Counted from the first letter of the stretch, positions 43,033-54,599 are shown. The stretch is 64,000 nucleotides of DNA from Dolomedes plantarius (GCA_907164885.2 OU015499.1:155505821-155569820); one strand, 5' to 3'. Program-made: numbers and translations. The notes: generated by a model not told the origin, from the letters alone.

Positions 43033-43984
43033 CAGTGATTTCCGCTTATAAGAATCACGTTTGTTATACTGTTTTTGATTCTTATAAGCGGTTGATTCTT
43101 ATAGCCGAAATTTAGGTTTTTGGACAGGAACACACACACCTATATATACATATATTAGATAATGTACTATAAAACACTCTTTAATTTACGTTAATTATCT
43201 TTTATTAAAATTATTTTTATAACTTTAAAAATACAACTTAATTTATAGACCTATAAGTAGATACCCATGATTATAGTAAGAGAAGAAAAAATCCAATATT
43301 TGTTACAACATACCTGCTTAACAGTTTAACATTTAAACTACAGGAAGGGTGCAAGAAAAAGTTTTCTATGGTAGTTTGACGTAATGAAGTTTTCAGGAGG
43401 CTGTTTATACCTCTTTCAATACCAATAGTCTCAGACGAAGATTCACATTCTAGCTTACGTTTCAGGGTTTGATAACGTGCGGAATCTAATAATGTCACGT
43501 TTTCCTAAGTGATAGTGGACACTTCCCCGAAGATTTATGTGTTTCGGGGTTCAGGAAGCCGCGACCAGGATGTGGGAGGTGGGAAAAAAGAGTCTTTGTC
43601 AGTGGAGAAAAGTGAAATCAGATCCAGACGGTTAGGATGCCCCTGGGTCAAGCTAATAGGACAGTGTTTAGCTAAAGCGTTTAAGAGGAAACTTATGTAA
43701 GTCTAACAAAGAAAGGGATGCATTTTACGACTGTATTCCATCCCATGTTATCAATCTTTCTTTTAAAAAGAATAAAGAAAGAACTTCGTACCTTTTGAGG
43801 GTTTAAGTGACTTTTTTGGAAAAATGAAAGGAAAGTGAAGAGTGTAAGTTGATTCTTAAAACCGGTGGATTGATTCTTTAAAGCGAAAATTTTAACATAG
43901 AAATAATACTTTTGTTTTTGCGATATTGATTCTTATAAAGGGTTGATTCTTATAACCACTGATCACTATAAGCGGTGGTTACTG
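43033..43984 (-). mobile_element. Tigger/pogo-like element, internally deleted
   Basis: Begins CAGTGATTTCCGCTTATAAG and ends in ATAAGCGGTGGTTACTG, flanked by TA on both sides (43031-43032, 43985-43986). GATTCTTATAAGCGG motifs repeat inside each end. A transposase remnant on the minus strand is annotated separately. Confidence 0.85.
43271..43498 (-). pseudogene. Tigger-type transposase C-terminal remnant
   Basis: The minus-strand frame contains LLDSARYQTLKRKLECESS and LRQTTIENFF. The QTTI(D/E)xFF ending is characteristic, as I recall, of pogo/Tigger-family transposase C-termini. The CENP-B-like HTH and DDE domains are absent. About 75 codons, no catalytic residues. Confidence 0.6.
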
Positions 43985-44105
43985 TATATTTAACCAATGA
44001 CCAACCTCCAAACGATTTGCCACGAAATCGTTAAGGCCTTTTACTGGTTTGATATATATCTATAAGTGTAACGCTGACGCTGATGGATTCTATGTAAACA
44101 GGCCC

Positions 44106-44619
44106 TCTCTGTGTGGGACAGTGGTCACGTGATCCACTCACTCGGCCTTCCCACGATTCAACCCCAAATACTTAAGGCTGCTATGTACTAACCCCATTGG
44201 ATTCGCTCACCTCAATGTTAACCTATGGAGAAAATTTGTCCACGCATTGCCGACTTGGAATCAAAGATTTTTTTTTTTAAATTGTACTCTGTCATAGAGA
44301 AAGAAATTTTACATTTGTGTACCTTTTTCGTTTTTTTTTAAATGCAATTAATATTTTAAAATTTAAATTATTCGGGAAAAAATCTGGTATAGTGTGTTTT
44401 AAACTCTCATAAATTCCTTCGGTGGACGAAATTTATAAAATGAATCCGGTAGAGTACTGCAGAAAAGTTCAGGCTATCTGACAATACCAATTTTATTGGA
44501 TTATCAGCATTTATGTACCTGTAAATAGGTGACAAAAATATATTTTAAATAAACAATTTGGGGCATACGCTTAACCCCCCTATAGAGAGAGAACCATTAC
44601 AATCCCTCAAAATGTCAAT
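44106..44619. other. no gene recognised
   Basis: Spacer between the nested MITE and segmental duplication copy B; no termini or domains seen. Confidence 0.35.
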
Positions 44620-44835
44620 CCTAAGGGGGTGGAACTCCCTAACTGTCAACTGGACTCCTCCCACCACAAGAATCTGCAAGAAGAGGAAAAGGGAAATACG
44701 ATTTTTTTTTCTTAGTACATAGCAGCCTTAACAGGTATATTTAAATTTTCCGGTTATAAACTTTGTAGAAATAGATATACCTAATGCTTTGCGTTGATAG
44801 AAATAATTTGTACCTTATATTTATGTGTGTATATA

Positions 44836-45510
44836 CAGTGTGTCCCAAAAATAATGGTGGGGTTTCAAATTGGCTATAGCTATGCAGTAAATCATGTTGC
44901 AGGCACGAGTCATACGTTTAATGAAAGAGAAACACTCAAAGTTGATGTGCGCGAAAGGTTTCGGGTAGACTCCGGGAGTAGCACCGGAAAATTCCATTTC
45001 CCAGTTAGACGGAGCTCCTCCACATTTTGTTACAATCGTGCGGGAATTTCTTCACGAAACATTTCCTGAGCGATGGTTCGGACGAAAATGGTGCATTGTC
45101 TGGCGCAACGGTCTCCAAACCTTAAGGGCCTGTTCACATAGGAATCCGTTGCATTGCGTTAAGGAAAAGATGACGTTGAGACGAAAATAAACCAATCATA
45201 GGACTCCAAACGATTAGCAATGAAATTTTTAACGCCTATGATTGGTTTATTTTCGTCTCAACGTCATCTTTTCCTTAACGCAACGCTACGGACTCCTGTG
45301 TGGACAGGCCCTAACCCCATGGATTTCTGTTTTTGGGGTTATGTGGTAGTGTGTTCCATTTTTGTCCGAAATCTGGACCATTTAAAAGAAAGAACAACCG
45401 AAGCTGTTTCGTCTATCAAGCCGGATGTTCTCTGCCGTGTATGGGAAGAGACTGAATATCGTCTGCACGTCTGCAGTGTAACTGAAATTTGTCCACAATT
45501 GTGCTCTTTC
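44836..45510 (+). pseudogene. Tc1/mariner-related transposase relic split by a MITE (copy B)
   Basis: Duplicate of the relic at 34624. This copy reads more continuously after the MITE: PMDFCFWGYVVVCSIFVRNL, LDHLKERTTEAVSSIKPDVL, CRVWEETEYRLHVCSVTE. The W-E-E-Y-R-L-x-V-C motif is the usual C-terminal block of this transposase group. The N-terminal two thirds are missing or unreadable. Confidence 0.68.
45126..45311. mobile_element. PIF/Harbinger-like palindromic MITE, copy 6
   Basis: 186 bp within copy B, flanked by exact TAA duplications (45123-45125, 45312-45314). The best-preserved evidence for the 3-bp target duplication of the family. Confidence 0.92.
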
Positions 45511-45731
45511 ACGTTCGCTTTCAACATGACACACGGCGAAGGGAACGTCAGGCATGCGTCACCCCCTGCCAACTTTCCGGAATCGGATAGCGCATGCCTT
45601 ATTGCAAGCGTATCCAACTCGACTGGATTTTCGTGCGTCATTCCATGCGCTTTTCTATTCTGCAAGTCGGTTGTCAAGTCGGTGTTCAGAATGTCGCAGT
45701 CTTCGGAAGAAATTTTAAACTTTATTGAAGA

Positions 45732-46377
45732 CTAGCTTAAAACCCGCGCTTCGCTACGGAGTACATTCAAATTAAATACAACGGTCAATGTATGCAATTA
45801 ATGCCAAAAAGAATAAATATATGTATTTATATTTATAATAAATACGACGATCAATATATACAATTGATGTAGGAAAAAAATATGTATATTTATAAAAAAA
45901 TCGTGAGGGATATTTTTATAGACAAAATAATGTCCAATCGTCTGCCGCATTAGCGAGAAAAAAAATATTTTTGTCTATTTAGTTGTTATTTAAAGTACCA
46001 GAAAAAGAAATCACGTGATCGGCATTTAATAAATTAAATTCTGAAAATGAATCTTTAAAAATTCACTAAAAATCAGAAAATCGAGGTAAAGATTCGCAAA
46101 AGATTTCATTTTAAAGGAATTTTTAGGATCTTTCTCGTGATATAAATTATATAATCCTCAAATTATTATTTTTAATGCAAACTTAAAAAAAGTTGCAAAA
46201 ACAGCTTAAAAATTTAATTTAAAAAATCTAAGAATTTTTCAAAAATCTCTCTTAGTGCACCCCTACACTATAAGAAGAATCGCCATGCAAAATGTCAGCC
46301 CTTTAGGCCCGGCGGTTTGGTGTGTGCGTTGTATGTCAGTCAGTGAGTCAGTTACGGAACTGTTTTATAGATATAGA
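45732..46377 (-). mobile_element. non-autonomous Helitron (copy B)
   Basis: Duplicate of the Helitron at 35523-36172 carried along with the block, with TC 5' end at 46377 and CTAG at 45732-45735. It is not an independent insertion. Confidence 0.88.
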
Positions 46378-46969
46378 TTATAGAAATTTAGCGGCATTGT
46401 GGGACGTCAACCACTGCGCATACATAAAAAAAAATTATTAATACATTTAATACATTTGAAATAATTATTTAATAGCAATATACAGGGCATTAAATTATTA
46501 ATGTCTATTGCTTTAAAATTAAAACTAAATGTATTTTTAATCAAAGCAAACTGAAAAAAAAAATTGAAATTTTGCACTATATCATTAAAATTTCCTTTTC
46601 ACAGAGAGAAGATTTCAAAAATACCCATAGGCTAATTTGTTATTAAAAAAATACTGAATAAAAAATTCCCTATAGCTTATCATAGGAATTGAAGACCCAC
46701 TTTGAAAGAAAAAAAATAAAGATGTTTTAGTATTATAAAAGCAGGTTACAACCTGAACTCGCGTTTTGCGTGACGTAATTTTTCCCGCCGTGTCATGCAA
46801 TGCTTGCATCCATATGCGTAAGATCTTGCACATATCGTTTTCATTTCAAGCTAAATATCATCGACACATTTTAAACGCAGGCTGTCACGAATGCCGTGCG
46901 TAAAAGAGATTCCAGGGAAGAAATACTCACTACTTCTAGATACACCGGTTTATTGCAATTATTTACATA

Positions 46970-47345
46970 CTAGTTGGTAACCCGTCATTTTGACGTCATA
47001 ATACTAATAATGACGTCATAATGGAAAAAGTATTTGAAAGTTAAAAAATATCCCGAATTATCTAAGAATGTTGCATTTAATCCACACCTTGTAAAAGCAA
47101 ACCCTTTCAATGTTTTTTATTTATTTAGTTTTTCATGCGATTGGAGTAGTAGACTGCCATCCAACCCGTCATTTTGACGTCATAATACTAATAATGACGT
47201 CATAATGGAAAAAGTATATGAAAGTTAAAAAATATCCCGAATTATCTAACAATATTGCATTTAATCCACACCTTGTAAAAGCAAACCCTTTCATTATTTT
47301 TTATTTATTTAGTTTTTCATGCGATTGGAGTAATAGACTGCCATC
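46970..47345 (-). repeat. two 184-bp repeats next to a Helitron-like 3' end
   Basis: The unit beginning AACCCGTCATTTTGACGTCA starts at 46979 and 47163. Each unit has two TGACGTCA palindromes (cyclic-AMP response element type) about 20 bp apart. On the minus strand the array ends in CGTCAAAATGACGGG, a hairpin, then TTACCAACTAG at 46970, followed by T, which matches a Helitron 3' end. A relative of this end occurs at 55084 on the plus strand. Confidence 0.7.
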
Positions 47346-48117
47346 CAGTTTTTTACAGCTATGAATACTTGAGCTACTTGATTCATTCACATTCAAGTTT
47401 GTTTACTTTCAGAATTCATCGCAAAAGTAAACAGATTTTTAAAAACTGTTAAATATACAGCTAAAAGCATCCAATTTTTTTAGTTCTCAATGTTTTATAG
47501 AAAAATAGGCTGAACAAACGTGATTTGATGGAGAAGATATTAGTTTTTAGGTAAGAAAAAATTCTGATCCACATCTCAAATTGAAATTAAGCCTAACCGG
47601 CTGATTGTTTACTGAGGGCTTCAACTGAAAGATGAGTACAGCCCGTAAATGTTATACAGAGACAACGGCTATTATATATATATATATATATATATAAATT
47701 TACAAGTGCACCATAGCGGCGTTACAATCAAGTTGCAGCTTCCCAACTAGGGTTGCCAACTGTCCCGGAATTGGCCGGGATTGTCCCGGAATTGGAATCG
47801 CTGTCCCTGATCCCGGATGAATGCTAATTTGTCCCGGAATGTAGCGGAAACTATTCCAATTTTTAAAAAAAAAATTGAAATTGACATCTTGTAAATCCGT
47901 TGAACTTTGTGACGTCGTAATAATCCGACAAGGTAGCGTGAACGTCACAGACTAAAATGAAAGTTTCCGCGATATTTATTTACAAGATCAATTTAAAAAA
48001 AAATCAATTTAAAATCAAAATCAGGCTTTTGCTCTCCAAAATCTAAATAACCTTTTCCTATCGGGGTGAGATAGCATGTATCCCAAGAATACGGGTCCAA
48101 GAATTAATATATATATA
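47346..48117. other. no gene; tract with GTCCCGG repeats
   Basis: Mostly AT-rich. 47745-47840 carries AGGGTTGCCAACTGTCCCGG followed by several TGTCCCGGA repeats, resembling the end of a hAT-like repeat I recall from insects and spiders, but no second end or duplication is visible. (TA)n at about 47672-47695. Confidence 0.4.
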
Positions 48118-48540
48118 CTAGCTGAAAACCCGCGCTTCGCTACGGAGTACATTCAAATTAAATACAACGGTAAACGTATGCAATTTATGCCAAAAAATAA
48201 ATATATATATTTATAATAAATGCGATGATCAATGTATACAATTGATGTAAAATATATATCTATCTATATATATATATTTATAAAAAAATCGTAAGGGATA
48301 TGCATTTTTTTGGATAATATCCAATCGTCTGATGCATTAGAAAGAGAAAAAAATATTTTTTTTTGTCTATTTAGTTGTTACGCACGTGACGATAAATTTA
48401 TTGAAAGTACCAGAAAAAGAAATCACGTGATCGGCATTTAATAAATTAAATTCTAAACATTAATCTTTAAAAATTCACCAAAAATCAGGAAATGGAGGTA
48501 AAAATTCGAAAAAAATTTCATTTTGAAGAATTGATGTAAA
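48118..48540 (-). mobile_element. truncated non-autonomous Helitron
   Basis: The minus-strand 3' end (hairpin CCGTAGCGAAGCGCGG and CTAG at 48118-48121) and about 400 bp of family interior are present, then the sequence breaks off near 48525-48540 where ATTGATGTAAAATATATATC repeats. The 5' end is lost. Confidence 0.8.
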
Positions 48541-48757
48541 ATATATATCTATCTATATAGGCTCGCCAGTTGCCACATACTCCCACCTTTTGAGTACTTT
48601 CTGAAATGTTACTGAAAACACTAAATAGTAGAATAAAATACTTGATATAAACTTGTTAATACATACAAATTCAAATATTCGAACACTTAAAATTAGTATA
48701 AACAAATTACTTTAAAAAGTGATAAACATGTTAATAAATCAAGTATACATCAACCGT

Positions 48758-49075
48758 TCAGGAACAGTCACTTTTCTGCCTGTTCTGGTCCGAGTCACTA
48801 AGTTTTTTTCCAGAATCTTCAGAACCTGGGAGTGGGTTGTGGAGTTCCAAGTTGTATAGTTTCTGCACAGGTCTTACAAGTTCTCCACAGTCAGTCCTAA
48901 TGCGCGCAACTCGGGGTTCTCCATCTTTACCGGGAATCGGCTCTTTCACTTGTGCCAATGACCAATATGCTCGTTCCTTTACGAGACTTTCAAGTAGCAC
49001 TATATCACCAACTATTTGAAATACATCTCCATCTTGTACTGTCCGACCACGGAAGCAAGGTCCTTGGAAGCTGTT
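48758..49075 (-). pseudogene. BEL/Pao retrotransposon C-terminal domain (DUF5641-like)
   Basis: The minus strand reads VQDGDVFQIVGDIVLLESL, then KERAYWSLAQVKEPIPGKDG, EPRVARIRTDCGELVRPVQK and LYNLEL, the typical last domain after the integrase in BEL/Pao polyproteins. It stops at 48758. Nothing of the integrase core is found upstream beyond 49075, so this is a 3' fragment. It need not belong to the other BEL/Pao relic at 55-57 kb. Confidence 0.75.
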
Positions 49076-49291
49076 ACACGCATGCGCGAGAAAAGTTAGT
49101 CTACTTAGAAAATAGGGGAAAACGTCCTATTTCCGGATGTGTTTGTTTATGAAATACGGAATGTATTCCAGACTGCTTTTTGTCCGCAATTTTAAAGTTA
49201 TTTTTTAAAACTTTATTTTTGATCGAATATGTCAATAATAATTTCAAAATAATAAAAAGAAAGAAGCAAATCTATTTAAAAAATAGGAGTG

Positions 49292-49612
49292 TTATAGGAG
49301 TGGATATTTTCGAATTACATCAAAATCCAAATTATCTAAAGCTACGTTTTCGGTGGTTCTTTTTTTCTGACGTTTCCTCGGAGATTCAAATTTTGGAGTT
49401 TCTTCACCCTTTGCTTCTCTGCGTATTCTTTTTACTCTGGACATTGATATCCCGGTCATTTCACTAGCTCGCTTTAGGGATTGCGAAAGTGGAACAATAA
49501 CATTTCCTTCTAGTGCTTCTTTATCACACAATTTAATTACACTGTGTATTATACGTTTACAATCACTACGGAACGGCTTATTCCGAGCAGTTGTGTTGGG
49601 TAAAGGATCCAT
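49292..49612 (-). pseudogene. N-terminal HTH fragment of an IS630/Tc1-like transposase
   Basis: 106 codons from MDPLPNTTARN to IRKYPLL. An HTH-like stretch SLKRASEMTGISMSRVKRIR is followed by a basic linker (SPRKRQKKR) and DNLDFDVIRK, an N-terminal layout I recall from DDE_3-type arthropod transposases. The catalytic domain is absent, so it is either a first exon or, more likely, a truncated copy. Confidence 0.55.
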
Positions 49613-50394
49613 TAATCCTTATAATAGTAGCCGTGTTCTGTAGTCGACTCTGTCCGTAACGCGTCCGGAGCGACCACCTCATATCCATCCATTTGGCATC
49701 CATTTTGTTTTATGAGTTAGGCTTAACAAGCTAAAAGTAAAGTTCAAAAAGATTATTTGCCAACTAAACCCAAATAATTGTAATTAAAACAGCGTAATAT
49801 CGACACAAATCAACTTTATTTCGATCAATTTTATTTCAAAATTATCTCTTCATTAGAGAATTATCTCTTTTCCGCCACCTTTCGCGTTATCATAGTGTTT
49901 CTCAGAACTTGAAAATGTAAACACAAGTGAGTCATTCATTCACCGTGATTCGTTAATTTAAGAAAAATTGAATCAGAATTTTTTTCACAGTAAAACAGGT
50001 TTTCATTATTTTAACCATATATAATATGTATATTTTAATATATACTATATATTTTTTAATACATAATATATAATATATATTACAATACAGTATTACAATT
50101 TAATATTACAATAATGTCGAATTTAGTTGCAAACTTGACGCATGCGCAGTGATATGTTCCAAACTGTACGTCACAAAAGCTAGCCGGTTCAAAAGGCCAA
50201 ATCTTCAGTATACAGATTTTTTGCATTTACAACACATGGAATTCTATATATTCCACATCTAATACGTGTTTAGTAACGATTCAATAACTTTGTATGATTT
50301 TTAATCAGAATTTCTTTAGTTTATATATATTATTTTTGCTTAATATATATTTATACATATATTTATATATTTAACAATATATATATATATATTT
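49613..50394. other. no gene recognised
   Basis: Spacer with TA-rich tracts (50010-50110) before the satellite array. CGCATGCGCAG near 50137 echoes GCATGCGCGAG near 49080. Confidence 0.35.
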
Positions 50395-51630
50395 AACAAT
50401 ATATAATATATGTACATTAAATTGAAATACACATGCAAAAATTTTTTGCATGTGCATAATTTGTATGATATTTTAATCTGATTTTCTTTATATATTTTAT
50501 TTTTGCTTAATATATTTATACATAGCCTATTTATACATATATATAGCATAAGATATAATATATGTACATTAAATTGAAATACACATGCAAAAATTTTTTG
50601 CATGTGAATAATTTGCATGATATTTTAATCTGATTTTCTTTATATATTTTATTTTTGCTTAATATATTTATACATAGCCTATTTATACATATATATAGCA
50701 TAATATATAATATATGTACATTAAATTGAAATACACGTGCAAAAATTTTTTGCACGTGAATAATTTGCATGATATTTTAATCTGATTTTCTTTATATATT
50801 TTATTTTTGCTTAATATATTTATACATAGCCTATTTATACATATATATAGCATAACATATAATATATGTACATTAAATTGAAATACACGTGCAAAACTTT
50901 TTTGCATGTGAATAATTTGTATGATATTTTAATCTGATTTTCTTTATATATTTTATTTTTGCTTAATATATTTATACATAGCCTATTTATATATATATAT
51001 ATAGCATAAGATATAATATATGTACATTAAATTGAAATACACATGCAAAAATTTTTTGCACGTGAATAATTTGCATGATATTTTAATCTGATTTTCTTTA
51101 TATATTTTATTTTTGCTTAATATATTTATACATAGCCTATTTATACATATATATAGCATAAGATATAATATATGTATATTAAATTGAAATACACGTGCAA
51201 AAATTTTTTGCACGTGAATAATTTGCATGATATTTTAATCTGATTTTCTTTATATATTTTATTTTTGCTTAATATATTTATACATAGCCTATTTATACAT
51301 ATATATAGCATAAGATATAATATATGTACATTAAATTGAAATACACGTGCAAAAATTTTTTGCACGTGAATAATTTGCATGATATTTTAATCTGATTTTC
51401 TTTATATATTGTATTTTTGCTTAATATATGTATACTTAGCCTATTTATACATATATATAGCATAAGATATAATATATGTAAATTAAATTGAAATACACAT
51501 GCAAAAATTATTTGCACGTGAATAATTTGCATGATATTTTAATCTGATTTTATTTATATATTTTATTTTTGTTTCATATATTTATACATAGCCTATTTAT
51601 ACATATATATAGCATAATACATGATTATAT
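50395..51630. repeat. 152-bp satellite-like tandem array (8 units)
   Basis: A conserved ATTTTTTGCA core occurs at 50441, 50593, 50745, 50896, 51051, 51203, 51355 and 51507 (spacings mostly 152). Every unit holds a palindrome, at best CACGTGCAAAAATTTTTTGCACGTG, plus GATATTTTAATCTGATTTTC and TACATAGCCTATTTATACAT. Several overlapping minus-strand frames (FARVFQFNVHILYLMLYICI and similar) are products of the repeat, not genes. Units are nearly identical, implying recent homogenisation. Confidence 0.92.
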
Positions 51631-51849
51631 AAAATATTTATATTACATTGAAATAGATTGAATTAGCAGTATTGTTTCTAAATATCTGGCTGCATTAGTT
51701 AGACTGTACAAGTCGGATTTTAAAATCAGCTGCAAGCATGGTTTTTTTTTCCAAGAACATTTTTTAATTATAAACTTCAATATTTTTTTAAAAAAACCTC
51801 ACTGTAATAATTTTTAGTAAAGCATTCTATTGCGATGATAGTGTATCTT
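51631..51849. other. spacer
   Basis: AT-rich sequence without features between the satellite and the TTAA element. Confidence 0.4.
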
Positions 51850-51853
51850 TTAA

Positions 51854-52693
51854 GGTGACTGCCTACGTTGAAAATTTCATTTTTTGACTATTTTGGTCAA
51901 TTTTATTTTTTCCAGGAATCGTGCAATTCAATCTTTTCTCTTTTCAAAACCGTTTTGATTTTCATTCTACATCAATTAGAAGCAGAGTTATAGCTATTTT
52001 AAAAAATGTCGGCTACAAAATTGAAGTGGCAAACAACTTGAACTGAGTTTTTCTCAGAATTATGTTTTTAGCACAAATCTTTACCGTTATCATGATATTT
52101 CACACAATAATACATATAATATGATAAAATTTTCGGGAAATGTTATAGATGCTATTGTTAATGAAATGACGCTCAATAATTGATGCATAATAATAAATAG
52201 TTAAATAGTTTTTGTTTGGGCAGCAGCATACGCCAAAATTTTCAAAAGTGGGGGGGGGGGGGGGTTACTATGAAAAAGTAGTTTTCAGCATTCAGTGCAG
52301 AGCTTGAACCTATTTAAGTAATATATGTAATCAGAAAAAATGGGGGGGGGGGTAACCCCCATCAACCCCTCCCCTGCATACGCCACTGTGTTTGGGGCTG
52401 TTTTTATAAGGAGAGGATTGATGAATTGGGGGAAATTTTCATATTGCAACATTTTTGCATTTTAAAATTTCTCTTAGATTGTGGGTCATTTAAGATAACT
52501 GTCAGATGTGTCGCATTTTAGCTAATTTTCATTGAAAATTACTTCAAATTGACCAATTTATAAAAAAGTATGGTATTTACTGGCAAGTTTTTGTTTATTT
52601 TTTAATTTTCAAGTGCTATTTTACCATAAAAAACAAAAAAATCTTTAAAAAATGATTTTTTAAAAAAATTGGCTCCAAATGTAGGCAGTCACC
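51854..52693. mobile_element. TTAA-flanked MITE with GGTGACTGCCTAC ends
   Basis: Terminal repeats GGTGACTGCCTACG and TGTAGGCAGTCACC are flanked by TTAA (51850-51853, 52694-52697), the duplication used by piggyBac and some other superfamilies. Without coding sequence the superfamily is uncertain. 840 bp including the nested hAT MITE. Confidence 0.88.
52221..52388. mobile_element. hAT-type MITE nested in the TTAA element
   Basis: Starts CAGCAGCATACGCC and ends GCATACGCCACTG, with an exact 8-bp duplication TGTTTGGG on both sides (52213-52220, 52389-52396). Long G-runs (14 and 10) near 52247 and 52344. Same general design as the MITE at 37178. Confidence 0.85.
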
Positions 52694-52899
52694 TTAAAAC
52701 AATATTTCAGGTGATTATAAGGGGACATTTTATTATTTTGTTTTGTGCCACTTTCTCGAATTATATTACTTTATTTTTCAGATCTAATAAAAAAAAGTAT
52801 TAAAAAATTTCACCTTCAAATTAGAAAACAATTTAAAATTAACAAATCAGACAGCAAACATTCAAGTAAATTTCAATGTTCTAAATTGCAACACATCAG

Positions 52900-53760
52900 G
52901 TTGCAAAACAGTATATTATTTTCTAATATTCACGTTTTTACATGTACTATCTACGGTATGTACTGTATAGTAGTGTGCTTTTCAGAGCGAATACCTAACA
53001 TAACGGCAAAATTTTCTTAAATTTTTAAAAGTCTGTAATTTTCCGATACCTTTCACGTTTTCATAGCGTTTTAATTAAATTAATAACAAGTATTCATTTT
53101 ATATATTCGGGACATGAAAATGTAAACATGAAGTTAGTCATTCATTCATCTTTTTTTTTTTTATAAGATGAATGAATGACTAACTTCATGTTTACATTTT
53201 TACAGAATATTATTTTCTAATATTCTGTAAAAATTTCTTATATTTTAACAAGGTTATGAATCTTTTTTTTATTGGAACTGTTCAATTACTTACCATCAAG
53301 TTTTGACAGGTACTGTCTACGGTATGTACTGTATAGTAGTATGCTTTTCAGAGCGAATACCTAACATAACGGCAAAATTTTCTTAAATTTTTAAAAGTCT
53401 GTAAATTTTCCAATACATTTCACGTTTTCATAGCGTTTCAATTAAATTAATAACAAGTATTCATTTTATATATTCGGGACTTGAAAATGTAAACATGAAG
53501 TTAGTCATTCATTCATCACGTTTTTACATGTACTATCTACGGTATGTACTGTATAGTAGTGTGCTTTTCAGAGCGAATACCTAACATAACGGCAAAATTT
53601 TCTTAAATTTTTAAAAGTCTATAATTTTCCGATACCTTTCACGTTTTCATAGCGTTTCAATTAAATTAATAACAAGTATTCATTTTATATATTCGGGACA
53701 TGAAAATGTAAACATAAAGTTAGTCATTCATTCATCTTTTTTTTTTTTATATATATATAT
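52900..53760. repeat. three ~215-bp direct repeats with inverted section
   Basis: The block ATCTACGGTATGTACTGTAT followed by GAGCGAATACCTAACATAAC and ATTCGGGACATGAAAATG occurs at about 52950, 53318 and 53535. Between the first and second, 53165-53240 contains an inverted copy of the GATGAATGAATGACTAAC end. A diverged piece recurs at 54880-54935. Open frames here are repeat-derived. Confidence 0.75.
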
Positions 53761-54044
53761 ATATTTATATTTTAACCATACTAGCCACTGCGTGACCAGC
53801 ATGGTCACTTTTAGTTTTAAATTTCCTTTTGCAAAACAACGCAACTGAAAGTGACATATGTAAGGAATGTTACAATTACCTGTCATCATAAATATATGTT
53901 GTTAAGGGGTATTCTCTATTAAGCTGATTCTAAAACATCGTGATCAAAAAATGTGAATTTCCATTACCTTAGAACAGAGTTAAAGATAAGACTGAGAAAG
54001 CCCACATCAATGATTTTAAAAATTACATCCCTCTTTGTATGTAC

Positions 54045-54440
54045 TATTTTTCAAAATTAAGATATCTATACTTTATCATTACAACAAATAAGAAATTGCA
54101 GGGGGAAAATTTTAAATATAGTGTTGATTACATCACTCTCTGTATGAATTACTGTTAACAATTCAGATATCTACACTTAATCATATTAAATAATAAATTG
54201 CTGGGAAAATTTCTTCATTTATAAAATGGAGCAAAAATTCAGCAATTTATCAAAATTAAGATATCTACACTTTACCATTACAAGAAATAAGAAATTGTTG
54301 GGGGGAAATTTTAAATACAGTGTTGATTATATCACTCTCTGTATGTATTACTGTTCACAATTCAGATATCTACACTTAATCATATTAAATAATAAATTCT
54401 TGGGAAAATTTCCTCACTTATAAAATGGAGCAAAAATTCA
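54045..54440. repeat. 197-bp tandem duplication
   Basis: The unit with CAAAATTAAGATATCTA.ACTTTA starts at 54052 and again at 54249; each contains AATTCAGATATCTACACTTAATC and ends TAAAATGGAGCAAAAATTCAGC. Two copies, few differences. Confidence 0.85.
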
Positions 54441-54599
54441 GCAAGTACTTAAAATATAGTGTGGATTTGAACTATGATATTCATAAAACTTCTTGATATA
54501 CAGATTTGAGTATTTCAAAAGTAGGAGATACTAAAGCGACAGAATCAAAAGAATGGATTCTAGATAAACCTACATACAACTGTCCATGGTTAAACAATG

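Larger units (their letters stand above)
42983..44105. mobile_element. old palindromic MITE, split by a Tigger-like element
   Basis: The outer ends GGCCTGTTCACATAG (42983) and CTATGTAAACAGGCCC (to 44105) and inner matches (CCAACCTCCAAACGATTTGCC near 44003) identify a diverged member of the GGGCCTGTTCACATAGG MITE family. A 952-bp element at 43033-43984 sits inside it. The greater divergence suggests this is the oldest copy in the window. Confidence 0.75.
44620..46794. repeat. 2.18-kb segmental duplication, copy B
   Basis: Near-identical to 34409-36591 in the same orientation, about 10.2 kb apart, with a few substitutions and small indels (for example TGTGCGCGAAAGG versus TGTGCGAGAAAGG, and a 4-bp indel near 45441). 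Unlike copy A it is not bracketed by the 242-bp direct repeats. Confidence 0.92.

Noticed and set aside
43509..43700. 63-codon frame in the Tigger-like element
   Set aside because: Opposite strand to the transposase remnant, no motif.
50340..51532. Six overlapping 74-92-codon minus-strand frames with similar proteins (VQKIFARVFQFN type)
   Set aside because: They are the translation of one 152-bp satellite unit; each spans repeat borders and has no start context or domain.
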